Below, in pieces: positions 34,975 through 48,593 of a DNA stretch of 64,000 bases. The translations under genes were made by a program, and so were the position numbers. Origin of the DNA: Stratiolaelaps scimitus (Eukaryota > Arthropoda > Arachnida > Mesostigmata > Laelapidae). Each line of letters opens with the position of its first letter. The stretch's first letter is position 1. Under the pieces are notes generated by a model. That model was not told where the DNA came from and ran no database searches. It saw only the letters and a list, made by a program, of their open reading frames with translations. The DNA lies in NCBI GenBank assembly GCA_019614645.1, contig JABWDB010000006.1, positions 8,680,001 through 8,744,000 of the forward strand. Direction: 5' to 3'.

Positions 34975-37900
34975 TTCTTATGGAAAATTGGAGAGTTTAC
35001 GGAGAGGATTTTGATTGTTTCTAGAACGAGGCGAAATGCGGCAAAATATGAGAGATAGCGATTTCCAAACCGAGTACGCTAGGGGCTTGTATTGTGCATG
35101 CATGCCATAATTCTATCCGATGTACGTCGTCCGACGCATTTATAGACGATATCAATAGTTACACAATAATCTGTATACACACGCACATACATGTATCGTC
35201 TCCCAAACGCAATAGCTTTTGTACGTTGAAAGCGATTCGTCAGCATTCGTAACAACGTGAAACAACAACCATCACCAGCATCAGTCAGCAGCACTACTGC
35301 CGTACCGTATTGCGGTAGAATGCTATGAACGAGCTTGCCCTTTCGATGCTAGTCTCTCTCCAACAGCAGTTATACAACCAATGTCCCATGTATGCACACA
35401 CCCATTCCTCGCTCCCTCCCTCTCTCTCTCTCGGTCTTTTTCTCATGTATACACGTACGTAGGCTTATGTGTTCTTTCTTTTTCTAAGGAGTTTGAGTTT
35501 GCACTGCCGACCCAATGCACTGTCTCCTTCTTTTTGAGCCACAAAACCGCACGCGTTGCATCCCGGCCCCTAAACCGCTGTTGGGGCGCTAGTGACGGCG
35601 ATGGTCGTTCACTACCTACCGTCAGACGGGACTTCGGGTCGTTTCAAGGGGACGCTCCCTAACAGAGCGATGCTGGGTCTGAGGAGTAGAAGGTAGAAAC
35701 GTAGAAGAAGAAGAAGAAGGACGAGGGGAGACGGCAACGGCGGGTTTTTCATTTTTCACACGAGATCCCTTGAGAGTGGCTAGACCCCACCTCGACCCCC
35801 TGAAGCTCCAGACCCTTCGCCCGGCCGCTAGCAGGCCTCCGCTTAGCTTCCCTTGTAGCTTTTCCTTTGCAACCTTCTCCGCAAGAAGTCCCTGCTTTGG
35901 AGAAAACGCAGGCCACATCCCGCGGCAGCCAAGGCAGCACCGTCCTGCCGTACTGCTGCTGTTGTTGTTGTCGCTGTCGTCTAGAAGCGAACGTGATGCT
36001 GGGGAAATACTGCTGCGTCTTTTTGTGAGTAGATCGCTTTCTGCATTTCTTCATCGTCTCCCTTCTCTTGCTCTCTGTGTTCTCGCGCCGGGCTCTCCTC
36101 TCGTTTTTACCATTTCGCGCTGCCGGTTCCATTCGTGTGCATTTCACCCGGGAGAAAGCAAAGCCAGTCATGATTCAAATTCTTACGACGCCAACCGTCG
36201 CAGTGCACGGCGGATGCGTTTAGACACACCGGCCTCGACGTCTGTTCGCTGGCCGCTCGCACGATGGGACCATAGGGGATAACGGTGTGGCTGGAATGGG
36301 GTCGGTCCCAGCAGCGTGGCGTCCTCGCAGCCGGTGCCGTCTTTTGAGGAGTTGCTGCAGCAGGCTTGTGTAAAGCCACTTTGCTTGGCTGGCCGTCCGA
36401 CCGTTGCTGGTCGTGGCTGCCGCCTAGTCGCTCGACACTCAGATGGAAGAGGTCCTTTTCGAGCGCGTGCCTCTTCAGAGGAGCTGCTGCTGCTGCCGCT
36501 ACTCCCGCTGGCCGGAGAAAGACACGCAATGGATGGTAATGATTTGCCAATTTTGTCTGCGCGACGCAGGGCGCAGCAGCAGCAACACAAGCAGCATTTT
36601 GGCGACGACATTTCAGCCTCCACTCTATCTGCACTCCCCACTATCCCTGGCTGTCATCCGAGTCTCGTTCGGCTAGGCCGCGGGACGATTCGTTCGTTGG
36701 GCTGATAGCGAGCGCGCCCATCTCGACGAAACGCTTTTTCAAAACTCGTGGCCCCTCGGCGAGCCTTTCTCGTCAGCTCTGACTCCGCCACGACCGATGC
36801 ACATCGTAGTCGTCGGACGAACGTTGCCAGACGGAAGCCGCAACGGCCTCCACTGTCTCGCATCAAATGTATTGTATGAATGAGCATTCTATATATCTAT
36901 TCTACGACCATTCACAGGCCAGACACGCACACTCGGCCTCGAGCCGTCTGTCGAGCCGTCTGTCCTGCTGATGCATTCATTTGGGCACGCAACCAAACAC
37001 ACGCACACAGTTGCCTGGTACAAGACACCCTTCATTTGCTTCTCCGACTAACTCATGGACAGAGTGAAGTCACTTTGGAGACTGGAGAGAAAGGGAGCAC
37101 CGTTTATCGTTTGCTGCCATTACTTACCCAGCCCGCGTCGTCTGAGCGGTCAGTGAGTCGCGTTCGGAGACGGGATCTGTATCTGACGGAGAGCGATATC
37201 GATGCGAGTCTCATTCATGCGACTCGTGCTCGTTTATTTCGCCGCCTCGTTGCCTCCCTGTTCTAAATTAAGTTAATTGAAAATATGTGCTGTAAACGGC
37301 TGCTACTGCTGCTGCTGTTCCACTACCGAGCTGCCTCGTCAGCACAGCCTTATAGTGCTATCACCAGTTCTACTACCAGTAGAACTCGTGATCCTATTAC
37401 AACGACGGCTGTTGCCACTGCTGAGAACAGTGAATACCGCCCATGCACTCCTCTCAACGATCCGTCTACGATCACTGCTGCTACGGCGCCACAAGGTATC
37501 TAGTCTGTCACAGTGAGCATCGCTGTAGATGACGACAACGACGATGACAACAGGAATGGCGACAACGAATGCGGCAGAAGGACAAACCCGGTAGAGCATC
37601 CGCGATATTGTAGCGGTTTGAATGGATTACATTCACGAGGGCAACTGTTGGAAGCGGAGAGAAGCTCGCGATGACTACCGTGGGACCGACTACATCTCGT
37701 GGATGAGAAACGTGTGCGACAAAAAGGAGATGACACTGTCGGGTTTGGCTCAGGCGGCGGGGACCGTTTCTACGTCTGTTATGCGCTTATGGCTGCTGTG
37801 AGGTTTCTCTCGTAACTTGGGAGAACGATATACGGCGTGGTTACGGTGGCGGAAGAGCTATGTAAACTGGACGAGAGCGAGCAGGGGACGCATTGAAAGG

Positions 37901-38484
37901 ATGGGCTGCCGGATGACCCCAAGCAGCGGTCTCCGGGTGCTGTTGCTGCTCGTCGCCGGGAGGAACATCACCCCAGTCGAGCGTATTGCAGGCAGCCTGG
38001 GGGCCGCTAGACTGTGCATTGGCCCAAGCTGCGCGATGCCCGATGTTTAGCTAGACTCGAATTTCCTAACTACTCGCCCTGAACACATTTCCAATGGCCC
38101 ACTATACCCTAACATACGATAGAAACTTCCACACCACCCAACTTAAGTCGGGCCCCTCCGCTACGCGCAGAGCACTGAGCCAGCGAGCGTCCTTACCGTC
38201 CGTCTGCTGTCGACCGACCGCTCTGTCGAGCTCAGGGTTCGGACAACGTGGGTGGTTGCTAGTTCGGTCTGCCTGTCGAGGGCTCTTTGTATTAGCATAA
38301 GTGGTTGAGGAAGGTTCATTTTGGCCGGGATTACGAGGGACTCGACTCTCTTCGTCCGGTCTCAGGCGCCGACCTGCCACCTCTAAAACCCCTGCCGACA
38401 CCACCACCTCCGCTGCTAGCTATTGTAAGACGCCCTCTTAGTTCGAGAAAGACTGCGAAAGCGCACGAGGGGCGATTCTGAGAT

Positions 38485-38521
38485 AGAGCGAGCGAGCGAG
38501 CGAGCGAGAGAGAGAGAGAGA
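38485..38521. repeat. (AGCG)n then (GA)n microsatellite
   Basis: About five GAGC units followed by a GA run. The Ser/Leu/Ala-repeat frame on the minus strand is a by-product. Confidence 0.85.
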
Positions 38522-39336
38522 ATACCCGACCGATTGGGCAGGAGTGGTAAGCTGGCAGCAACCGGATGGCCGGCCGAGACAGACAGACAGACAGATAGTC
38601 AGGCAGACCCCATCCTCTTCTGCATGTGGCCTGCGATGAGCTTGATTTAATATTCGACAAAATTAAATATGTACTTTCTTCATCCTATTCTTCACGTCTT
38701 CGCGGACCCGAAGCTGGGGACCGCTTCCTCGCGGACGAGAAGGACACAGTCAGATCAGGCGGCGAAGACGGAGCAGATGAACACCACTTCCACCGTCATT
38801 CTCGAACTGCGTTCTGCGAACGCTGCGCGTTGTCGCCGCCGCCGCCAACGTATCTTCCTCATTTCAAACAGAGAATGAAACTCATTGGGTTGACAACGAC
38901 TGTCGAAACGACCGCGGTGAAGGCGGCGGCGACGGCGGCGGTGGTGGGTGGTTTCTGCATCAAAAACGGCCGGCAGTTTCGCCCTTCGCCACTGCAGCCG
39001 GCAGCAATAGCTGTGTAGCAGCCGAGAGGAATTAAGGTGAAAAACTCATTTAGCAGCAGTGGCGGTGAGAGCTGTTTCGTCCGACTGTCCTGCCTGCTTC
39101 GTCGCCTTTTTTCTTGTTGGCCTTCCGTCGTTGACTGGTCGGCTCTTCACTTTTCGTTCACTTTCTTTTCCTTTTCTCTTTCTCTCTCTCTCTCTCTCCC
39201 TCATCTCCTCTGGAGATGGACGGCGCAAGGCTAATTGAAAACTTTATTAACCTTCTTCCTTTATTCTACTTTCGCCTTCTCGGCTTTTCCTCTCCTTTGG
39301 TCTGTCTGCTATTTCCGCTTATTTCTTTCTTTCGTT

Positions 39337-39339
<3 letters not shown>

Positions 39340-39373
<34 letters not shown>

Positions 39374-39378
39374 TCTCT
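39340..39378. repeat. (CT)n microsatellite
   Basis: CT run of more than 30 bp, in a longer pyrimidine-rich stretch from about 39165. On the plus strand it ends near a CTCGCAG acceptor-like site (about 39405). Confidence 0.9.
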
Positions 39379-41886
39379 TCGCACTGCTGCTGCTGGTCTC
39401 GCAGGGAGAGAGCGTCTCCTTTTCGGTGCCGCGCGTTCTTGCCAGAAGGCCGACCCTCAAGGGGGGCGGTGGAAGACGATTCTTCCACCTCCTCTCTCAC
39501 TCGTACTCTTTCAGTCTTGTGAGGTCCCGCAAGTTCCTCCTCGTTGCCGCTGGGCAGAGTCGAGGAACGGCGGAGAGTAGTGCTGCTGCTGCTGCCGCCA
39601 AATAATATGCCCAACGTAGCCGCTGGCACCGTTTTCGTCGTTGGCGTCGTCGAGACCGCCGTTGCCGCCGCTGCTGCCATCGTCAGAAGCAGCAGCAGCA
39701 GCAGGAGGCAGAGCCGCTGACGGAGGTTTGGGGTGGAAGGACTTGGTCTCCGCTTCTGCACACTACCTCCTCAAGAGTGGACGGGTCTCGCGGAGACGGA
39801 GGACGGCAAGGGCGGCAAAGTTTCAGGGGTAGCACAGAACGTACCCGGCCGAACCAACCGACGAGCGAGCGAGCTAGCGAACGAACGAACACTCTTAATA
39901 GCACGGCGAGTCCTTCCGAGCAACCGCCGGGAGCAGGGCGTTATTGCCGTCGTTGCATCTGTCGACGTTGCCGGCGCCTCTGCTGCTGGCGTCGCGGAAG
40001 ACAGCCAGACAGCAGGCTACAACGATCACGAGGACAGCGCGACTCCTCCATAGACACTGCGGAGGCGGAGAGATCCCGAGCGAGAGAGAGAGAGAAACTG
40101 GGAGAAGTTGCAAGAAGCAGACACCCAGCCGGGCGCTTCGGAAGGCGGGCTAGGAGAGAGCGACTTTGCAAAGTAACTGTCTCTTAGTTGCCTTCGCCCG
40201 ATGAGACAGCAAGCGGCGAACAAGAGGAGCGGCAGGGCGGCAGCTTAAATAGAAAAAAAAAAGCACGAAGAGGAAGGACGAAACACTACACCCCCAAAGT
40301 CCATCCAGGGCCGCTAGGCGCCGACATCATTGCGCCTTCGTCACCCGGCACCAGTCCCTAGGAGCCTAGAGACGAGCCGACCGCCGGGTGGCAATCTGCC
40401 TCCGACGCGCGCAGTCACTTCTGAGTCCTCAGTCAGAACTCACGCGCCGGCAGACGTGTGCTTCGGCGGCGCTTCGTCCGCTCGCAGACACAGGCATATG
40501 CTGGGTTCGCAGACACAGGCGGGCGGAGATAGGCACTACTTCTTGAAGAGAGGCAGTTTCCCGGAACATCCTCACTCAACTCAGTTTCGCGTCGAGCTCC
40601 ACACAGGCACAGAATGGGGATGTCGCGGGAGGGCGGCGGCGGTGAACGACAGACATTTCGAATACAAGAGTGTACAGAGCGATAGAGCGAGTTGAGCGTG
40701 GTGAGCAAAAGTGGCGCGTACGCAAAAACGAATGACAAAAAGAGAGAAAAGGCAGCCACCCCAATGGTGGGGTAATGGCGAGCGTTGAATGCACGTGGTG
40801 CCGTAGAGGGGTACTGGCCTCGCCTGGCGAACTACTCACTTGTGTGATCAACGTACGGCGAACAACTTATCTTAGTATTATCATTATGATGATGATTATT
40901 ATTACAACTACTACTTCTGCTACAGTATGTATACGCATCGTCGCCACTGTCGTCGTTCGGGGCAAGAGAATTCATGAAGCGCAGCAGCAGGAAATCGAGC
41001 TAACGCGCACACGCTCGATGTCTAGGGCTGGCTAGCCAGAATGCAGAGAACGAACAGTCGGCCCTTATGCGTTGAATAGAATAGAATACCACCACTCGAT
41101 CGTACTACCACCCCTGGTATATTCTATATTCTCCTGCGTCCCGCTTCTCCACCTCCGTGTAACTACATCCGTCGAAATTTCTCCTCGAGAAGTGCGGTGC
41201 CAAATGGTTGCGACCGCCTCTTAAGTATCGTCTCATTGACGATTACACGCACAGTCGCACGAGCGGGCCGGCCCCTCAGCCGTCGAGACGATACATACGG
41301 ACATCGGTGAGTCGTTATGATCATTAGGACTTTTGCAAATGAAAGCGACTCCCAGTGGCAAGCATCGCCCGCCCTCACGCGGTGGCCCGCGTTCGCTTCT
41401 TCGCTGAAAGCTGTTTTACTTTGTTTCCAGGAACGCCGAGTGATCAGCCCTGAACGACCGAGCAACGTTGGTGAATAAGATCAATGAATCTTTATTTGCG
41501 AGGTCCGCAATGACCGGACGATCGCATGGCATCGATGTTAATGAATGAATTAGTTGAACGGCAGCCTTACGAAAGCGTCGATATTGTTGTTGTTCTTGTC
41601 AGAAAGTGTCCAATTAGAAGGATCTTCATTGCGGAGGATTAGGGCGTATATATTAACTAATCAAAGAATGAAATGTGTTTGAGCTCTGGCGCAATGACGC
41701 CGCACACTTGCGCCCACACTTGCGACCCCGCACCAAATCAAGCGAGGGCCCTGTCGAAGTGAACCATACCCGACAATATCTACCTGCCAATCGGAAAAAT
41801 GTAGCTATTCAATCGAGGTCTTTTTAACTTCAATATTGCTTAATTAAATGCTAGCCCTTATGTTTCACAAACACGTCCATATCTCT

Positions 41887-41903
41887 CCCTCTCTCTCTCT
41901 CTT

Positions 41904-41948
<45 letters not shown>

Positions 41949-41973
41949 AAATAAATATATATATATATATATA
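41887..41973. repeat. Compound microsatellite (CT)n-(TA)n-(TA)n
   Basis: CT run at 41887-41902, TA run at about 41906-41944, an A-rich spacer, then TA at 41955-41973. Confidence 0.92.
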
Positions 41974-43970
41974 AAACTGTGTTCATTTATTTCTTCAGAG
42001 TGATCTTTGTAGCTGATCTCGAATTCGTTTCATGTCCCGAATGCACCGCGCGAATATACAGTGCTACTCCATATATCAATCTACTTTACATCAAACCTTT
42101 TTACGTCGTTTTTTTCGGACGTTTTGTTAGCTCGGGTTAACGTCACGCGAAACACTCAAACACGAAAAGGTCATAGAAACATCTATAACGGCAAAGCGCT
42201 ATCGCATTGATATCGACGAGCGCTGTGCTCAATAGAAAATTGATGGCGTTGTAACCGATTCGCTGCCGGCTCTTCACGGGCTGTTGCAATCTCCGTGCGA
42301 TCTGACACAGTCCCACCCTCTGCCGAGTGCTGTGGATCGCTGTAGAAGCCGTAGCAGCAGCTGCTGCTGCTTCGTGTTGCGTTGCTCCAAGGCGCAAGCA
42401 AACAATCTCCCCTCGATCAGGTTGATTACGTTTCCCGGTCGAGTTCCACTTCCTCTAACGGGTTCCACTGGCTCCCTCCGTCGGCGGATGCCTTCAGCCG
42501 TCAACCGTGGTAGTGACCCGAGCTCGACCCGCCTCCGGGAAGGGTAGGCGATTCGACTTGGAATTAATTCTTGCCGCTCTGAGTTGTTTGATCCCGTAGT
42601 GCCTCGCTCGCTCGTCGCTCCGAAAGCTGCCGGCCAATATCGTCTAGTGGGTGCCTATTGCGCACCGCGGAACAGTGGATGTGCGAACTAACTAATACTG
42701 GGTTCGAGTGACAAACTGCTGACAACGGACTCAACGAAGTGGGGACCCCTTCTCACCTGGAGTTGTCTCCTGTCTCACATTGAACACCATGTCCATGATT
42801 AGTTGATTGGCATCGTGTTGAGAACTATAATAGCAACTCCTACGTCGAGGTAATTAGCCTGGAGATGGCGAAATCAATGAATGTCGCTCTATGGATGTCA
42901 GACTCAATGACTTAATAGTCCTTCAGTGCTTGTTACTCAGTAGGTCGATAACAATAATGAAGACTACGCATTGACGCATTTACAACTGGAATCGGCATAC
43001 GTAGACAAATGACTGTAGATCGAGTTGATCATATAAAATGGATGCTCGACAGGAGGTAGTTTACCATATTCACTCAGGCTCGCATACAGTGAATTCGCAT
43101 CGTCGACTTTTGTCCGCGTCCCAGCTATCACGATCCGATTCTGATGAGGCAAAGATCTGTCCGTAACAGAATGCCACCCTACAAATCAGCCTTCAATCCC
43201 AATGTGAACCTGCATCATTAGCTGTTACATACACAACATAGTATAATTAAATCATTCGAAAAAGAAATTACACCAAACGCAATTAAGAAGCTCACCGCCC
43301 ACCGTCCACCTTTTTATATTATAGCTGGCCTTCGTGCACGGCTCTTCGTGCACGAACAATAATTACGCTGTTTCATCAGACCAGCACGAGCCGGGGAGCG
43401 TCTAGTTTTGTACGCGATTAGCGACATCGTACGTAGGCAGATTCGTAGCCAGCGGCAGGTGGGGCACTCAGCCGACTCCGGCGTCACGGCTAGTCCAGGC
43501 CTTAGCCCTACACCTCTCGGTGTGCATACCTGCTCGCCCCGCGTCACCCACCTCTCGTACGCGTTGTAGCCGCTCTGAGGTGATTTGTTGGGGCCGAGTT
43601 ACGTGGCGTACAGACACCATACTGATAAACCGGCACACAACTTTCTGCCTACAAGTTACAGCAAGCCTCGAATCATCGGTCCTTCCTAACCTCGATCTTT
43701 CCCCTGAACTGAAGCCCATTTGCTCTCTCTCTCTGTGCCCCCACCAGGTTCGCCTATAGTCCAAGGCTCATTCGCGCGATGGATACGCACGCGTGAGCCA
43801 TAGACCCGACACACCACCAAGAATAGGCCGGCAGCACAGGCTACGGTGAATGTATATCTACATAAATATGGATATTTGCGTGCATCAGGACGATGGTGAG
43901 CGAACACTCGGCCGCAAGCAGCATCTGACCCCTGTGTATACCTCGTGGGTATGAGGCTACATTGTGTTAC

Positions 43971-43993
43971 ATATATATATATATATATATATA
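43971..43993. repeat. (TA)n microsatellite
   Basis: About 11 AT units. Confidence 0.9.
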
Positions 43994-44172
43994 ACTGCGT
44001 GATAGTGGATTGGAGCCGCCCCGCTTAGCTAAATAGTTGAGTACGTGGAGACTTCGAGAAGGCATTATATGGCATCACGTGGACAGTAACATGTGGGCAC
44101 AAATGATAGTCACGCATTAATCAGTCTGACGTTGATGTTCGCAGTCACTGATTGATGAGACGTTACAGATAC

Positions 44173-44192
44173 ACGCGCCACATATGGCGCGT
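44173..44192. repeat. Small inverted repeat
   Basis: ACGCGCCA and TGGCGCGT arms with a 4-bp loop. A perfect 8-bp stem. Confidence 0.6.
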
Positions 44193-45239
44193 ATAGACAA
44201 ATCGCATTCTCATGACGTCGCCCTGCCCATGAGCGGACCAAGATTACTGGTGTAAACGCCAAAAAGAAAAAAAATCATAATCTTTCGAAACGACTAAAAA
44301 TCATATTTTTAGACACAGCACAATCTTGCCTACATTGTTAATAGATCTTAATCGGTGGCGTGCGCGTGATTCCTTGCGCACGCACCCTTCTGGGAGCAGG
44401 ATGATCACCTATTGTACAGATGGATCTATCTGAACTGCTCAATGGTAGGCAACCATCATATGCCTGGAGAACAAATAGGCACAACCGATAACATTATGGA
44501 AATATTGGTAAATTGCTGACAATCTATTTTGCAATTCACCCACAGCGCCCTTCGCCATCCCGAGTGCATCATCCAAACTGGAGAAACTGAAAGACTGAAG
44601 ACAATTTCTAGTACGGTATTATAATAAAGGTCTTTGTCACTTAGAGTAACTTTACTCCATGCAGTGTAGCACGGTTGGTAAACGAGGCCGAATTTGCTTT
44701 AATGAGCAGCATTTAAATAAAAGCAGAATTTCAGTCAACTTGATAAGCCCACCGCCCCCCCCCCCCGCTTCGGTACAAGCTTTGTTTGCATTGTATTGTA
44801 CTTTGTGGTATTTGATTAGATTGCATTAATCTGTTGAGCTTGATCGATCTCGTCATATCTCCAATGGTGCTTCGAGCTTTACCGGTATACTCATAACAAC
44901 GTTAGATGTCAAGGAATTATAATGTCGTCTCTCTAAACAATGTCTAGTAAACAAGTCTCTCTGCACCGTTAAGCCCGATCACGGCAGAATTAGCCAGAGA
45001 GTTAATCGATGGACACTCGACTCCGATAGCTATGTACATCGGTCATCTTAGCGTGATGCGGATTGGTAATGAAACAGGCGTAGCGTATACTCATACCGTC
45101 TCGCTCGGTAGCAAAGCATACGAGTAAATAGATAAATAAGCTTATTTATTCGGACCCACGTACATTTATCGAGGACCTAACATTCAGTACAGTAGCAGTT
45201 CATCTATTAGCCAGTTTCGCTTTACCAGCATGAACATGA

Positions 45240-45243
45240 TTAT

Positions 45244-45288
<45 letters not shown>
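45240..45288. repeat. (TA)n microsatellite
   Basis: TA run of about 49 bp with one AAA interruption. Confidence 0.93.
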
Positions 45289-45289
<1 letters not shown>

Positions 45290-45754
45290 CGACCTGTGAT
45301 AGATATACTCGAAATCATTCCTCGACTCCAAGGGAGGCAGACTTCTAGCAGGGGAATTCGTGCCGAAAGGTATTAACACCTGTAAAAATTGTTTATGCTA
45401 ATTGTATGCTAACACAGTTTAGCTTGCTTGCTTCGTTGAAGTATGTAATTATCCTATTCGCCAACGAAATGAGCAGTTTTGCGTTTATTATCGGAGGGCA
45501 TGAGGCTCCCTGGCGGACTAATTAACAAGTTTAATGATTCAGACAGATATGCCTTAGAGTAAGGTTTCGCCGCGGCGAGTCAGAAGGAACAAAATTGCAA
45601 TACGATTCTGATTGAGTTACGATTTCGTGGGTATATCGTAGCCAATCTCCGCACTTCGTGTACCCGGCACATACCTGCAAGAACAAAAAAGAGCAAGTTT
45701 TAAGTTAAATACATGTAGGTAAGTTAAATGTTCACAATGGTGAAGTTCTCTCTC

Positions 45755-45840
45755 TCGATATCTCACCAGATCGCGGGACTCGAAGCTGCGGCCTCCGGCT
45801 TGTTATAGCCAGAGACCTAGCTGTCCAAGCCACCACTAGT
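45755..45840 (-). mobile_element. tRNA-derived SINE, copy 4, head only
   Basis: Minus-strand head of the family: A-box region TGGCTTGGACAG (about 45820-45831), B box GCTTCGAGTCC (45776-45786) and the junction CCCGCGATCTGGTGAGATA. The usual TTAAGCATTG body and AATAAA tail are not present beyond a CT run at about 45748-45756, so this copy is 3'-truncated or strongly diverged. One B-box base differs from the consensus. Confidence 0.75.
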
Positions 45841-45920
45841 CAAAGTCATGTACTAAACGTCCCGAATCAGCTCGGTTTTGGATTGGGGGAAGCGGGTTTA
45901 AAAGTGCGTTTGAGATACCC

Positions 45921-45944
45921 ACACATATATATATATATATATAT
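45921..45944. repeat. (TA)n microsatellite
   Basis: About ten AT units next to SINE copy 4. Confidence 0.9.
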
Positions 45945-47756
45945 GGGTAAACCGTTAGAGATAGATAGGTCGTTCAGATAGATAACGGAACATAGATAAA
46001 TATTCACCCAATATAGGTCCCCCCCAATCGAGCAGAAATAAAATCTGTATCGCCAATAACCTCTAGTTGACGCCATATCCGGGGCGAACCAGCTGGATTT
46101 GTCTGTGGCGACGCCGTCAAAAGCTGCACTGCTGCCGTAGCCGGTTATGGTATTTATCGTTTATAGCGCACTATTCAACTACCGTGTCTATCAATCTATC
46201 CCTCTATCAATTATTCAAAGGCGGCTGGCGTGTTGCCGAGGCCGGTGAGCGTCGCGCCAGTTCTCCTATTGTGCTGTCCCGTGGCACGCCTACAGCGGTC
46301 GACCGCCAACCGCCAACAGCCTAAGAACGCTAGTTCGTTCGTTCGCAGGCTGGTCGATCGGTCTGTCTTGCCCATAGGCAACACCTCATCATGTGTCGCC
46401 GTGCCTGCTACTACACAACTGCTTCTTCTTGTGCTCGTTTGCCCTGCTGCGTTGGCTAGTGCTGGTGCCACTGTCGGTTGTGGCAGCAAGCGCGGAACGG
46501 AGCAAGAACATCGTTTAGCAAAGTTTGTTGCACTTTTTGCCGATGTCAGCCAACCATCGTGGCCCCTCAGGCAGCGAGCTGCTCAGCCGGCGGCGGCGCC
46601 CTCGGGTCTGTGCGTACGACGGAGCCTGCACCCCCGGGGACAGGACGCAGCGTCGGGGGTGTTGAAGATGTAGGACACTTTTTGGCTGACTCGACGCCTC
46701 CCTTCTCCGTTTCCAACAAGCCCGCGTTTCCCGATCTACGGCCGGCCCCATTACGAGGCTAGCACGAGCGCGACGAACTGCACCCTCCAGCCTTCCACAG
46801 GCTCCGAGATGCATCCAGCGCCACGCTGTGCACGAGATCTGGAACCCCAGCTCCGTCGGGCGAAACCCCTCCCGCGACCATGGTAGGCCAAACAAGTCAG
46901 TCGCCACCGCAGCGGCTGAACGACGAGGGCCAACTGCGCAGCCGCCGAGGCAACTCGGTCGTATTCAGCCAGCGGCTCGAACAACGTCCCCGACCGGTGA
47001 ATGAGTGCATGTGCGTGCATTTTGTGGCCGTAACGCGGTTTGCAAAACTTGCAGATTGCCATCGGTTTCGCGAACGCATCCGCTAGCTGCGAGCTGCATA
47101 GCCAGCTGTATCAGCTCTATATATCTGTCTGTCCTGTTATTATGGGGTTGGTCCCGTCGGGAATGTCTCCGATAGTGTGAGAAATACGAAGAGGCCAAAG
47201 GAAGACCTAGGCCCAGTCGAGAACAAGGCAATGAGAGCTCGTTTCCAGAAGGAGTCAGAGGACGAGAAGTAGCAGCGCCGTAGCAGCGTCGTTGTCGTCG
47301 CCGCCGCCGCATCAACGGACGAATAGACAGTCGCTACGACCATTTTTTCTGGACTACACCGATGCTTGGCGATGATAGCTTGCAGCGATTTGCGGCTATA
47401 GTATGGATCGTGAAGCGCATCATCACATGGGAGCAGCCGCTGTGCCTGTGCGCGTGTCGACGCTATAGAACGGTTTATCGGAGGCATGCACCCTGCAACG
47501 CACCCCGTGGAGTAGTGGCCTATAAAGAATAGCTAGAAGGGGAGAGAGAGAGAAAGCTAGTTCAGCAAACGAGGTCACGTATGTCTCGTCAGTCAGTCAG
47601 TGAGCTAGGAAGCTGTAGGCAGACTCCGATGAGAGATTCTATCTCTTAGCTTTGGGGTCTCCTGAGGATAGCCCAGCGTAGTGCAACCTTCCCACCAAGT
47701 AGCACGCAGTGGCCGACACGCTGAGTCAAGCGAATGGCATGGCACTTCGAGTGGTA

Positions 47757-47784
47757 CAACAGCAACAACAACAACAACAACAAC
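47757..47784. repeat. CAA trinucleotide microsatellite
   Basis: About eight CAA units with one CAG. One frame reads poly-Gln, but no exon context is seen. Confidence 0.9.
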
Positions 47785-48562
47785 CATATATAATATTAAC
47801 AACAGCTGCCAGCAGCAGCAACCACAGCGTAGATACCCTTATCTACGTTAATCCTACGAATGCCCCTTCGAATCAACAACGACCCTGTCACAGTTGCGCC
47901 CTGTTGGGAAAGCGTCTTTGTCTCATCGCCTCGCTCATATCATATCATCATATCATTGTATAAAATCTAAATAGACCAGTGCGGCTTAGCCCAGTTTTCA
48001 CCTCCCAGTTTCATTCCGTACTAGCTACACAGTCTTGGCAACGGGAGAACGCTTCGTGTGGTCGGCCTGAGAGGGACAAGGAGTGGAGCCATGTGCCGTC
48101 ACGCAAGGCGAGGGTCCGACCTCAGGGAGCACGTCGCGAGTGTATTGGTGGAACTAAGTGGATGGAAGATTTAGGGGGAGGTACGTCAGCAGCGTGTGGG
48201 GTCGTGTCATGAGGTGCCGATAGGGGGCACCAGGGTAGAAGGGCGGGTTTTGGTATATAAAAAAGCCTTAGGCTAAAATATAGCGCCCGGCACAAGCTCA
48301 TGTGGGCCAGACTCGTGAGCTTCCGCTGCATGAATTACTCCAGTACGATGAGAGGCGAGTACCGACGATACTCGAGTTGAGCCGGGCCGGGCACGCGTTA
48401 CTAGAGAAAATAATTAACTAAACTTACGCGGAGGACAACTCGAGCACCAGGCAGCGGTTGTTGGGGCCGCCATTGTGGAACACAGTGTTTCATCGAGAAC
48501 CCAGTCTGGGTGTTATCCTACGCATCATACTAAACGCCAATGCAGCTAACCAGCTAAGCTAC

Positions 48563-48569
<7 letters not shown>

Positions 48570-48592
<23 letters not shown>
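48570..48592. repeat. (TA)n microsatellite
   Basis: About 11 TA units. Confidence 0.9.

Positions 48593-48593
<1 letters not shown>

Larger units (their letters stand above)
34975..45754. other. Region without a recognised gene; GC-rich blocks then AT-rich sequence
   Basis: No coding sequence could be supported. Blocks at 35.5-37.5 and 38.0-41.0 kb are GC-rich and full of CTG/CCG triplets and CT/GA runs, typical of promoter or first-exon surroundings but with no identifiable start site. Open frames there overlap on both strands and match no family known to me. From 41.5 to 45.7 kb the sequence is mostly AT-rich with several (TA)n tracts, a C run (44755-44766) and two small inverted repeats near 44.2-44.4 kb. 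Confidence 0.4.

Noticed and set aside
39216..39761. Open frames on both strands reading long Ser/Leu/Ala and Arg-Glu runs
   Set aside because: They are products of the CT/GA and CTG repeats; no domain, and no splice-consistent continuation found.
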